Notes under the pieces: generated by a model | Database searches by the model: none | What the model was told of the DNA's origin: nothing | Seen by the model: the letters and a program-made list of their open reading frames with translations, nothing else | In this document: positions 22,190 through 29,401 of the stretch, in pieces | Position numbering within the stretch: the first letter of the stretch is position 1 | How the letters are laid out: each line of letters starts with the position of its first letter | Program-made: the position numbers and the translations under genes | Source of the DNA: a virus | Length of the DNA stretch: 29,450 nt | Direction: 5' to 3' (one strand) | IMG/VR virus record: IMGVR_UViG_3300007777_000032 | Span: 1-29,450 of that record

Positions 22190-22921
22190 TTACCTGCCTT
22201 TAAGACCTTTTTTAATCTTCTCTGCAGTAGTAAGCTCAGGCTTAGCGCCTTTACCTGTTCCGCTTGTTGCACCAGCGCCAGCATCTGCAGACTTAATAAG
22301 ATGAGGTCTTGCATCAAGAATGCCTTTTACAGCATCGTAAATACTTAATGGATTGCCGGAACCATCTGTTGCCAGTTCTTTTCCTGACATAATCTTTGTC
22401 GCACCGGTATCGTCAACGGAGATGCTGTACTTAGACTTGACGATTGTAAGAACATCACTACTATCAACAGCATTGTTAGCCTTAGCGAGTGCTGTAACCT
22501 TCTCATCGACAACCTTAGTCTCATACATACCCTTCCATTTTTCTGTCTCAGCCTTGCCTGTTGCAATCTGTTCATTCAGTGATGAAGTCTTTTCGCCAAG
22601 AAGCTTGTCGTAATCACCACGAGCCAACGCAGCCTTCTCTTCAGCAGTCTTAGCACCTTCTTTGAGTGTTTTATACTCATCGAAGTCAACATCCTTTGAC
22701 TTTTCCTGAAGCTCTCTCAACTGAGTGCGATACTTTGCAGCATCTTCACGAGCCTCTTTTAATTTTGATTCAGATTCTGAAGGTGTGCCTTCATTATTAC
22801 CTGTTGAACCATTGTCGCCGTCAGTTGTTGAACCTCCTGCGATATAAGGTACATGAGAGCCGTCAGGCATTAACCAGTGCCTTCTTGCGTTATGAATTAC
22901 GATCTCTGGCTTATTTGACAT
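22190..22921 (-). CDS. Capsid scaffolding protein
   Basis: 243 residues. A Gly/Ser/Asn-rich linker (about 28-50) is followed by a charged helical coiled coil (52-140, KLKEAREDAAKYRTQLRELQEK) and a basic C-terminal helix (TTAEKIKKGLKGR), the part that in scaffolds contacts the capsid. The position just before the capsid gene is the usual one. It is driven by a near-consensus promoter at 22977-23005. Confidence 0.85.
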   Translation of the reverse strand: MSNKPEIVIHNARRHWLMPDGSHVPYIAGGSTTDGDNGSTGNNEGTPSESESKLKEAREDAAKYRTQLRELQEKSKDVDFDEYKTLKEGAKTAEEKAALARGDYDKLLGEKTSSLNEQIATGKAETEKWKGMYETKVVDEKVTALAKANNAVDSSDVLTIVKSKYSISVDDTGATKIMSGKELATDGSGNPLSIYDAVKGILDARPHLIKSADAGAGATSGTGKGAKPELTTAEKIKKGLKGR

Positions 22922-22976
22922 TTACTTTCTCCGAGTTACTTTATTATTCAGCAATACTTTTTTAGCTGATTTTCGA

Positions 22977-23005
22977 ATTATAGTTGAACGTGATTGATAA
23001 GTCAA
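22977..23005 (-). promoter_or_regulatory. Sigma70 promoter of the scaffold gene (TTGACT-N17-TATAAT)
   Basis: TTGACT at 23005-23000, TATAAT at 22982-22977, then TCG. A TCAGC/GCTGA hairpin follows at about +1. It starts just after the stop of the minor head gene. Confidence 0.85.
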
Positions 23006-23009
23006 CTAT

Positions 23010-23726
23010 TTATTCATCAATGACAGGGCTGAAGTGATGTCTGCATCTCCAGCCACCTCTAACAATAAAAGGGTCTCCTGATTTCTTACCCTGCCATGAG
23101 CTACCTGCCCATGTAGCAATCTGCTCACGAGTAAATACCTTTCCTACATGACGAACGCACCAAGGTCGAGAGTCACCTATAAGGTTGCCAATATACTTAT
23201 ACTTATCGATACCAGCCTCATCGCCTTTCTTAAGCATCAAAGTCGCATCAACTTCCATTGTGAATGTATCAATCTCAGTGTCTAACACTGAAAGCATTGA
23301 GCGTCCAACTACGTTAGTGTCTGGTAATATAAGTGCGCTTAATTGAGCAGGCAACAGTTTGTTCTCAATGCTTTTTGAGCTATATAGTAGCTGAGTGATT
23401 TGATGCTCATATGAGGCTCTTACGCCTTGGATATTACTAAGAGATGCCTGCTGCATAGCGAATATTAGATCGTTGTCAGAAGCATCGTATAATAAAGGTA
23501 TCCCTTTTGAGTCGAATTCAGTCTTTACACGCTGTCCGATGTCAGTAAAGTTAGTTACCTGCTGATCAACTGCAAGCATGCCGCTCATAGTGCCTTTTAC
23601 AAGCAGAAGGATGTCTGAGTATGACAGGCTGCTTAGGTCAAGCGTTGAAAGTGTAACAACGGCCTTCTCAACTGAAACAAGCTCTTCTCCGACAAGTGAC
23701 AATCTTCTTTCAACAATATCAGTCAT
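23010..23726 (-). CDS. MuF-like minor head protein
   Basis: 238 residues. The helical N-terminal part is followed by the MuF C-terminal signature: RPWC at 187-190, then GKVFTREQIATW, SSWQGKKSGDP and GGWRCRHHFSPV (224-235) with C228 and H230-H231. MuF proteins are minor head components injected or used in head assembly. The N-terminal half is unusually short and has no toxin fusion. Its start overlaps the stop of the upstream gene (ATGA). Confidence 0.8.
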   Translation of the reverse strand: MTDIVERRLSLVGEELVSVEKAVVTLSTLDLSSLSYSDILLLVKGTMSGMLAVDQQVTNFTDIGQRVKTEFDSKGIPLLYDASDNDLIFAMQQASLSNIQGVRASYEHQITQLLYSSKSIENKLLPAQLSALILPDTNVVGRSMLSVLDTEIDTFTMEVDATLMLKKGDEAGIDKYKYIGNLIGDSRPWCVRHVGKVFTREQIATWAGSSWQGKKSGDPFIVRGGWRCRHHFSPVIDE

Positions 23727-24187
23727 CTTAATTCCTTTAGTATCCTTTTCTTGTACATGTTAAAGAATCTACTTTCATCTTGCTTACTAAGGCCAAAGAA
23801 TTCTCTCTTAGGTACACCTTTACCATTCATGTGCCTAGAAGCCTTGTCTTTTTCTGCAGAGCGTGTAAATCCAATAATGGCAGTGTTGCTAGACTTCGAA
23901 CGTGCTTGCATACTACTCAACATTCGCCCTTTGTCAACTAAGTCAACATTTCCGGTGAAATGACGGCCACCACGTTTTCTTTTATGCTCAATCGTTGCTT
24001 TTGAGTAAGAAGCGAACTCTTTACCTCGAACATCTTTTCCAGAAAGTGTTCTTTCTTTTATGAATGTGGTAGCAGCAAGTGCAATGGCAAGGACGGCCTT
24101 ATCATTTGCACTAACAAGCTGCCTACTCTTCTTACTAAGCCTAGCCTGAAGAATTTCAGCATTTGTCTTTATTTTGAACTTAGCCAT
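23723..24187 (-). CDS. Gp10-like virion morphogenesis protein
   Basis: 154 residues, basic. KRGGRHFTGNVDLVDKGRMLSSMQARSKSSNTAIIGF and GVPKREFFGLS are patterns of the HK97 gp10 and Mu gpG-type head-tail joining families. In most siphophages this gene lies near the connectors after the capsid, but here it lies between portal and MuF. It overlaps the portal end by eight bases. Confidence 0.75.
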   Translation of the reverse strand: MAKFKIKTNAEILQARLSKKSRQLVSANDKAVLAIALAATTFIKERTLSGKDVRGKEFASYSKATIEHKRKRGGRHFTGNVDLVDKGRMLSSMQARSKSSNTAIIGFTRSAEKDKASRHMNGKGVPKREFFGLSKQDESRFFNMYKKRILKELR

Positions 24188-25610
24188 TGTCAGTATTGAG
24201 ACCGGTCAAGTCAGTTGCATTACCAGACTCTGGTGAGCCTGAGTCTTTAACCATACCCTCAACCTCTTCAACGGTTGCAGATTCACCAAGAACCCTTGAG
24301 ATAATCTTTCGAGAAGCCTCTTCTTTGAATTTAGCACTACTAACAAATGAGTCAGCTTTCATAATTACGTCAAGCTCCATGCCTAAGTCACGAACGCCAA
24401 ACCTACGAGTGTACTCAACAGAGCCTTCGTAGTTCATTGCATTCCACATAGCCACAAGGTTGAATATAGCTGTCTCAGTATTCTCCATTGCCTCAGCTTT
24501 CTCAGAAAGAACAGCATTGAGTTGCTGGAAGCGAAGCTCAAGGGTTACACCTGATTCTGCATTACCGCCGGTCTTAGTGGAATCAGTTCCACCAATCTTT
24601 GAGTGATACCTTATATCTTCAAGCGTCTGGTTTCTCCAATTAAGAATGGCATCAAGCGAATCGCCTGAAGGTTCAACATATTTATGACGACCATCTTGAG
24701 CATCAGCATCGAATTCAAGAACGTTAGTAGTTCCAATTTCGATATCTCCGGAATCACCACCAACATTCGGCATGCGTGGAACTTCAAGGAATGGGAATGA
24801 TGTGTTCTCTATGATTTCAAGAGCTGCTGAATCGAACTGGTAAACGCGCTTGTTTAATTCAGCAATATCCACAACGTCAGAAACGCCGGTATCACCAAGC
24901 ATTCCGTCTTTGTTCTTATGGAATATAAATGGAACAAGGCCAAGGCTATGTTCGCCTTGAGATATTAGTTCAGGCTGACCTCTTGACTTCTTCTTGAACC
25001 TAAAGAATTCATTGGTTGTGTATATAACGTAATGCTCATATGCACCTCCGTTAAAATCCTCATGCAATACGACAATATCCAATACAGGACGGCCTGTGCT
25101 GTAGTCATAAATCATATTGATTATGTTCTCAAGAGTGTACAGCTTCGTGTATGTGTGAAGACCTTTTGCAAGGTCTGAGCCAAGGTTTCCTGTAAGATTG
25201 GCCGGTGAATCAACAAGGATTCCGATAGAACCAAACAATGAAGCCAAGCGAGAAACCTCACGCATTACTTTTGCATGGCTTCTACCCTCAAGGTCAGCAT
25301 CATCAGAGTAAGCCTCGTACAATGCTTGATTAATACCTTCGTTCTTACGAGTGACCTTGTCTTTATGCAGGTATGAGTTATATATATCGATTACAGGGGA
25401 AACATAGTTAGTAAATACTGCCTGAGCCAAACGTCTAACAAAAGACTTTTTAGCCTCACGCACATGACGAATAAGATATTCACCTTCACGATATTCAGCG
25501 CCGCCGACATAAGACCTTTTAAGGAATTCCTGTTCTGCGTCATGCTCAGAAAGCTCTTTGTCTTTCTTGAGCAGGTCTTTAACTTCAATTCCGTTAATCT
25601 TAAATGACAT
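24180..25610 (-). CDS. Portal protein (DUF4055-like)
   Basis: 476 residues, following the large terminase, and rich in helix. It has the pattern of a portal: an N-terminal region (RRLAQAVFTNYVSPVIDIYN), a central beta/alpha part with LVPFIFHKN, and a long helix with NWRNQTLEDIRYHSKIGG and LELRFQQLNAVLSEKAEAMENTE. Forms the dodecameric ring through which DNA enters and leaves and on which the terminase docks. Family assignment to DUF4055 is from recall, so it should be checked. Confidence 0.85.
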   Translation of the reverse strand: MSFKINGIEVKDLLKKDKELSEHDAEQEFLKRSYVGGAEYREGEYLIRHVREAKKSFVRRLAQAVFTNYVSPVIDIYNSYLHKDKVTRKNEGINQALYEAYSDDADLEGRSHAKVMREVSRLASLFGSIGILVDSPANLTGNLGSDLAKGLHTYTKLYTLENIINMIYDYSTGRPVLDIVVLHEDFNGGAYEHYVIYTTNEFFRFKKKSRGQPELISQGEHSLGLVPFIFHKNKDGMLGDTGVSDVVDIAELNKRVYQFDSAALEIIENTSFPFLEVPRMPNVGGDSGDIEIGTTNVLEFDADAQDGRHKYVEPSGDSLDAILNWRNQTLEDIRYHSKIGGTDSTKTGGNAESGVTLELRFQQLNAVLSEKAEAMENTETAIFNLVAMWNAMNYEGSVEYTRRFGVRDLGMELDVIMKADSFVSSAKFKEEASRKIISRVLGESATVEEVEGMVKDSGSPESGNATDLTGLNTDNG

Positions 25611-25625
25611 TATGATTCTCCATTT

Positions 25626-26939
25626 CTATTGTAGCCAAACTTTTCTTTTTGTCAAGATGCGCCCAATTGGGAATATGTATTCAACCGGATATCCGAACGC
25701 ATCAATCATATGTGTAAGGTTTCCCTTAACAGCTCTTTCCTGCTTAGCTAAGTCCTCATGATTCATCTGCTCTAATCCCTTTATGAGCATCTTACAGCTC
25801 TCATCAATGTAAATATCCATTGAGTCGAACTTACTATTTACTGCATTGTATCTATCACGCTTCGTCGGATGCGATCTTCTGCATACAGCTTCGAATCCTG
25901 CAGATTCTATCAACTTCTTATCTGTTTGTCCAGCTTTAGCTGAGGTTCGTCTTTGAATACATGCCGGATCGGGAAATATTATCTTGCATCTGTCACCGAA
26001 CTCATCTATTATCATATTACATGCTTCAGTCGTATCAGAGTTGCTCAAGGCGTATTCTTTAAAGAAGAATAGTTTATCACCTCTCCTGACGAACGCAACG
26101 AAGCTCATGGGATTTACGTTAAAATCCATGCCAATGTAAATAGTTTCATCCTTTCCTACTTCAACTTTTGTAACATGCTTAGAGCGTTCAAATGCATAGT
26201 AAATCATGCCCGACGAAAGGTTGACAAACTCGCCTTTTTCGTAGGCTTCCCTCATCTTAGGGTCAACACCAGCGAACATTGTCTTAAGTGCTTCTTTGGG
26301 TAATGATTTATTGGCGAATGTTGGGGCTTGTATGATCTCTATGTCATACATGTGCTTCTTGTCACCAGCGCATATGTCATATCCCCAATTAAGCTGTTCA
26401 GGCGTGCCAGTCAGTACAATCTCTCTATATTTAGCTTTCGGATCACGTACACGGGCCTGCATTTGAGTAAAAACGCTTTCGTCTTGTATAAATGGCTCAT
26501 CTATGATTGCCGCTGAAATATTTGGCCCTTTTAGTGAATCAGGATTATCTCCTGAACAAATCCAAATCTTTCCATGTCTTCCATTGTGCATTATGTTAAA
26601 TTCAAACTCTGACTTGTTATATGTATATTTTATTTTTCTAGCATTTAGTATCTGCTGAATAGTAATGATAGTCGTTCCACGAGCCTGCTTATATGACGGG
26701 CTTACTATCATGACCGGAGAAGGCGCATTATGCAATGCAAGGGCAATGCCCCTCTTTGCAGCGTAAAGAGTCTTACCGGCTCCATATCCACCAACGAGAG
26801 CCTTTATATTTGCATCTGAAAGCCACATCTGTCTCTGATGAGGAAACATGCCACCCTTGATGACAGCCCCTGTTTCTTCACATATCACTGGGTCTTCTAG
26901 TCTAAAGAACTTACTCTGCTTATTTGAATTACTTGACAT
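25626..26939 (-). CDS. terL: Large terminase subunit (ATPase and nuclease)
   Basis: 437 residues. Walker A GGYGAGKT (50-57), Walker B AAIIDE (143-148), coupling motif TGTP (177-180), then the RNase H-like nuclease with D272 in GMDFN, D324 in FPDPA and an Asp near the C-terminus (HMIDAFGY). It cuts concatemers and pumps DNA into the procapsid. It pairs with the small subunit just upstream. Confidence 0.95.
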   Translation of the reverse strand: MSSNSNKQSKFFRLEDPVICEETGAVIKGGMFPHQRQMWLSDANIKALVGGYGAGKTLYAAKRGIALALHNAPSPVMIVSPSYKQARGTTIITIQQILNARKIKYTYNKSEFEFNIMHNGRHGKIWICSGDNPDSLKGPNISAAIIDEPFIQDESVFTQMQARVRDPKAKYREIVLTGTPEQLNWGYDICAGDKKHMYDIEIIQAPTFANKSLPKEALKTMFAGVDPKMREAYEKGEFVNLSSGMIYYAFERSKHVTKVEVGKDETIYIGMDFNVNPMSFVAFVRRGDKLFFFKEYALSNSDTTEACNMIIDEFGDRCKIIFPDPACIQRRTSAKAGQTDKKLIESAGFEAVCRRSHPTKRDRYNAVNSKFDSMDIYIDESCKMLIKGLEQMNHEDLAKQERAVKGNLTHMIDAFGYPVEYIFPIGRILTKRKVWLQ

Positions 26940-26956
26940 TATAAAAGGATTCCCTA

Positions 26957-27355
26957 TTATAGATATGCTTCATCGATTTCTTCGTCGTCATTAAACGAGT
27001 CGTTAATTAATGTTAAGCCAGTTAGTTTAGAGCGTGCTTCTATCGTCTTTATGAGCCTGTCTGAGGCTGCCAAGCGTGTCATTTCCTTATGTGATGTACG
27101 CATGATCTTACCACACTCAAGAAGGATTTCATCAAGCCTATGAAGCTCAAGTTCACGCAAGTTATCACCCATGATCGAACGTTTGACACGGGATTCTTCA
27201 AGAGCGTCTGTTACATACTTATGAGCTGTTGTATGAGTTACTCCAATTGCTTTGCCAATAGCACGGAAATTAAGCCCTTGAGTGCGTAACTCAAGGGCTT
27301 TTTCTCTCTTCTCTGCTATGCTAACTCCTTTTTTGGAGTTCGGCTTTACTGCCAT
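26957..27355 (-). CDS. terS: Small terminase subunit
   Basis: 132 residues. An N-terminal helix-turn-helix (about 14-50, EKREKALELRTQGLNFRAIGKAIGVTHTTAHKYV) is followed by helical oligomerisation segments. It recognises the packaging site and recruits the large subunit. The AGGAA ribosome binding site and short leader come directly after a near-consensus promoter. The call rests on the motif and the adjacent terL. Confidence 0.85.
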   Translation of the reverse strand: MAVKPNSKKGVSIAEKREKALELRTQGLNFRAIGKAIGVTHTTAHKYVTDALEESRVKRSIMGDNLRELELHRLDEILLECGKIMRTSHKEMTRLAASDRLIKTIEARSKLTGLTLINDSFNDDEEIDEAYL

Positions 27356-27387
27356 ACTGTAAGATTCCTATGTGTAAGTTTCGCTGA

Positions 27388-27416
27388 AGTATAGCGCTAT
27401 TATTGCTTTTTGTCAA
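27388..27416 (-). promoter_or_regulatory. Sigma70 promoter of the terminase and head genes (TTGACA-N17-TATACT)
   Basis: TTGACA at 27416-27411 and TATACT at 27393-27388, with CGC before the -10. The stop of the upstream gene (27400-27402) lies in the spacer. It starts the packaging operon. Confidence 0.88.
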
Positions 27417-27966
27417 ACGAACTGTTCATAGCATTGCCTATCTTTTCGCCTACTTCACTTAGCATTTCTTCAGATATTGAATCAGGGTCAAGTGAATTAA
27501 GTGTTGTATTTATTGTATTTATTGAAGAATAGCCAGTCAAATGATGTTCTTCAGGGCTTCTTATTGATATATTTTCTATAAATATTTTATTTCCTTCAGC
27601 AATAGACTCTTTGTAAATTCTTATTGAATATTCTATATTATCAATGTCTTTACTTGTAAATGGAATAACAGATGTTCCGAAAATAATATCTGTTGATACA
27701 ATCTCTCCGGCACACTGACCATACTCGCCTATTAAGTGACATATAATAGCTTTTATAATACTTGTTTTACGAAAATAAAATAGCCTCTCGATGGGTAAGT
27801 ATTCTACTCCATACAGCTCATATTCATTTAATATATGCGCTCCAGAATTAAGCAGTTTAACCGATTCTTTTATGACAAATAATTCGTCTCTTTCTCCAAG
27901 CTCACAGTGTCTTACTATAAGTTCTGAAAACTCATTACTCTTTTCTTCATTTTTTTGAATTAACAC
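27400..27966 (-). CDS. Unidentified 188-residue protein upstream of terminase
   Basis: Not recognised. Mixed alpha/beta, with a central hydrophobic stretch (FRKTSIIKAIICHLIGEYGQCAGEIVSTDIIFG). No catalytic motif is evident. I choose the GTG at 27966 because GGGAG lies seven bases upstream. A TTG at 28014 would add 16 residues and overlap the 43-residue gene in another frame by 68 bases. The position just before the terminase suggests a DNA or packaging accessory, but this is unproven. Confidence 0.65.
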   Translation of the reverse strand: MLIQKNEEKSNEFSELIVRHCELGERDELFVIKESVKLLNSGAHILNEYELYGVEYLPIERLFYFRKTSIIKAIICHLIGEYGQCAGEIVSTDIIFGTSVIPFTSKDIDNIEYSIRIYKESIAEGNKIFIENISIRSPEEHHLTGYSSINTINTTLNSLDPDSISEEMLSEVGEKIGNAMNSSFDKKQ

Positions 27967-28078
27967 TTGACTCTCCCGCCATTTCTTCTTCAGGCTTTCC
28001 TTTCTTCTTGCCAAAAATCCTGTCGTAATTATTTATATACTCTTTTGATATTGGTTTTTGTTCTTCGCCTCGTGACAT
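27947..28078 (-). CDS. Small 43-residue hydrophilic protein
   Basis: The frame MSRGEEQKPISKEYINNYDRIFGKKKGKPEEEMAGE... ends NSKK. Its ATG overlaps the TAA of the nuclease gene (TAATG). Highly charged, with no membrane segment and no family recognised. Its end overlaps the start region of the 27966 gene, a further sign of tight packing. Confidence 0.6.
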   Translation of the reverse strand: MSRGEEQKPISKEYINNYDRIFGKKKGKPEEEMAGESSVNSKK

Positions 28079-28497
28079 TATAAAATCTCCTTTAAATTAT
28101 CTATTATTATTTGTTCGCTTGTACATGTTAAGCCACATTTTCGCAGCTCTTCATACACCATACCTTCATAAATCTCATCGACAATATCGTTATGATGAAG
28201 GAGGATTTCCTCATTGCCGAACTGGTCAATGCATAATGACAAAGTGAATACATCAACCTTGTCTTTACGCCTTTGCCTTGCCCATATGCGCTGCAGAGGA
28301 CGTAATCCTACCTTAACTATGGTGGTAGGTCGTTTAGGTAGCTTCTTGCATTTAAGCTCAATCCATACAGTTTTACCATTAATGAACAAGCAAAGGTCAG
28401 GTATCCCTTCTGATAAAGAATCCTCAAATCGTTGGAATCTTATGTGGTTTGACTTTAACACCTTTCTTAATCTGTGCCAGAATTTGGATTCATTCAT
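28078..28497 (-). CDS. PD-(D/E)xK nuclease, VRR-NUC-like
   Basis: 139 residues. GIPD (31-34), then WIELK (E47, K49), then LRPLQRIW (Q69, W72) form the motif order of VRR-NUC-type and other small PD-(D/E)xK nucleases. The E26 or E30 upstream helps form the metal site. Role is probably DNA processing or a host- or replication-related cut; a Holliday-junction or resolvase function is possible. It precedes the terminase genes. Confidence 0.8.
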   Translation of the reverse strand: MNESKFWHRLRKVLKSNHIRFQRFEDSLSEGIPDLCLFINGKTVWIELKCKKLPKRPTTIVKVGLRPLQRIWARQRRKDKVDVFTLSLCIDQFGNEEILLHHNDIVDEIYEGMVYEELRKCGLTCTSEQIIIDNLKEIL

Positions 28498-28520
28498 GTC
28501 TTAACTCTATAGTTATTTCA

Positions 28521-28646
28521 TTATGTGAATGTTTTACACTGACTGAAGGCTCGGGCTGAAGGCTCAGGCTGCATGCGAATATACAACGCAATACATAATA
28601 CTGTAGCTGCTAATAATATTGACGTAACCGATCCAATGACTATCAT
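28521..28646 (-). CDS. Small 41-residue membrane protein
   Basis: The frame MIVIGSVTSILLAATVLCIALYIRMQPEPSARAF... has a hydrophobic segment at about 2-23 and a short Pro-rich tail. The ATG overlaps the stop of the 75-residue gene (ATGA), with AAGGAG eight bases upstream. The tail is encoded by a 13-base imperfect repeat (GGCTGAAGGCTC). A holin, spanin or toxin-type peptide is possible. Confidence 0.6.
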   Translation of the reverse strand: MIVIGSVTSILLAATVLCIALYIRMQPEPSARAFSQCKTFT

Positions 28647-28870
28647 ACCACTAACTCCTTTCTTTTTGCTTTGTTTTTATTTATCCTTTGCTGCTTATAA
28701 AAGCGCTTTATCGCCTTTAAATCTTCCTTAGCATCATTGACTTCTCTGATAAATTCAGCATTATATATTTTATCTGTTTGATTGTTTATTATAGCCGACT
28801 GCATTAATAAACCTAATGCCAATAAGAATATACAAAGAAGCTTTGCATCTATACGTTTAAGTAAATCCAT
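28643..28870 (-). CDS. Small 75-residue single-pass membrane protein
   Basis: Membrane segment at about 9-27 (LLCIFLLALGLLMQSAII), then a highly charged helix (29-75) with no second membrane segment. Size and shape resemble spanin or Rz-like proteins, but it lies far from the lysozyme. Its ATG lies within the last codons of the 26-residue gene, in another frame. Confidence 0.65.
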   Translation of the reverse strand: MDLLKRIDAKLLCIFLLALGLLMQSAIINNQTDKIYNAEFIREVNDAKEDLKAIKRFYKQQRINKNKAKRKELVV

Positions 28871-28937
28871 TTACTTTTCCCGCAGAGTAAATTACCGCCT
28901 CTGCTACTAATGTGATTGCAATTATTGATAGTACCAT
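28857..28937 (-). CDS. Very small 26-residue membrane-type peptide
   Basis: The frame MVLSIIAITLVAEAVIYSAG... ends VNGFT, with a hydrophobic segment over most of its length. It has AAGGAG seven bases upstream of the ATG and ends overlapping the start of the 75-residue gene. First gene behind the promoter at 28990-29018. Small size makes this less certain. Confidence 0.45.
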   Translation of the reverse strand: MVLSIIAITLVAEAVIYSAGKVNGFT

Positions 28938-28989
28938 GATGTTTCTCCTTTATTTATCGTGCCATACTTTATTGACTTCCGATATGTGT

Positions 28990-29018
28990 ATTATTGCATA
29001 AAGTAATATGCGTGTCAA
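28990..29018 (-). promoter_or_regulatory. Sigma70 promoter (TTGACA-N17-AATAAT)
   Basis: TTGACA at 29018-29013, AATAAT at 28995-28990. The TGA stop of the upstream gene lies within the -35. The 18 bases up to the -35 are identical to those at 3444-3461. It drives the small membrane-protein genes. Confidence 0.72.
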
Positions 29019-29383
29019 GCTTTTTCTTTCACATTATGCAATAAATATCGATTTGCATCAGCAACACATCTACCAACTCTGTAATCATTAAATCCACCAG
29101 CCAATTGATTAGCTCCGTTTTCAACAATCATGCAATACTCTCTGACAATCTCAACAAAGTCAAGCCTTAATTCAAGAGCTTTTGTAATCTTACTTTTGAA
29201 AAACTCCCTATTACTCTTATTAAGTTGGTCAGAAAGCCCTGCCATTTCAGCGTCTCGGTATACCATGCAATACTCAAGAACACTATAATCAATAGGCTCT
29301 TCTGTTGCAATGTCCTCTGTAACCTCCTCTTTTTTAATTATAGCTTCAACTTCACTTTCTGTTCCGTTTATTACGTTTAACAT
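29015..29383 (-). CDS. Unidentified 122-residue protein
   Basis: Not recognised. It has an acidic N-terminal 35 residues (EVEAIIKKEEVTEDIATEEP) then helices with LEYCMVYRDAEMAGLSDQLNKSNREFFKSKITKALEL, and a C-terminal NDYRVGRCVADANRYLL. Start after AAAGGAG. No membrane segment. It lies behind three 19-base repeats that contain GTTACC boxes. Confidence 0.7.
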   Translation of the reverse strand: MLNVINGTESEVEAIIKKEEVTEDIATEEPIDYSVLEYCMVYRDAEMAGLSDQLNKSNREFFKSKITKALELRLDFVEIVREYCMIVENGANQLAGGFNDYRVGRCVADANRYLLHNVKEKA

Positions 29384-29401
29384 TGAATTCTCCTTTAATG
29401 T

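Noticed and set aside
26954-26976. Promoter before the large terminase gene
   Set aside because: There is a TATAAT at 26959-26954, but 17 bases upstream lies CGAAGA, a poor -35, and the region is inside the small terminase gene.
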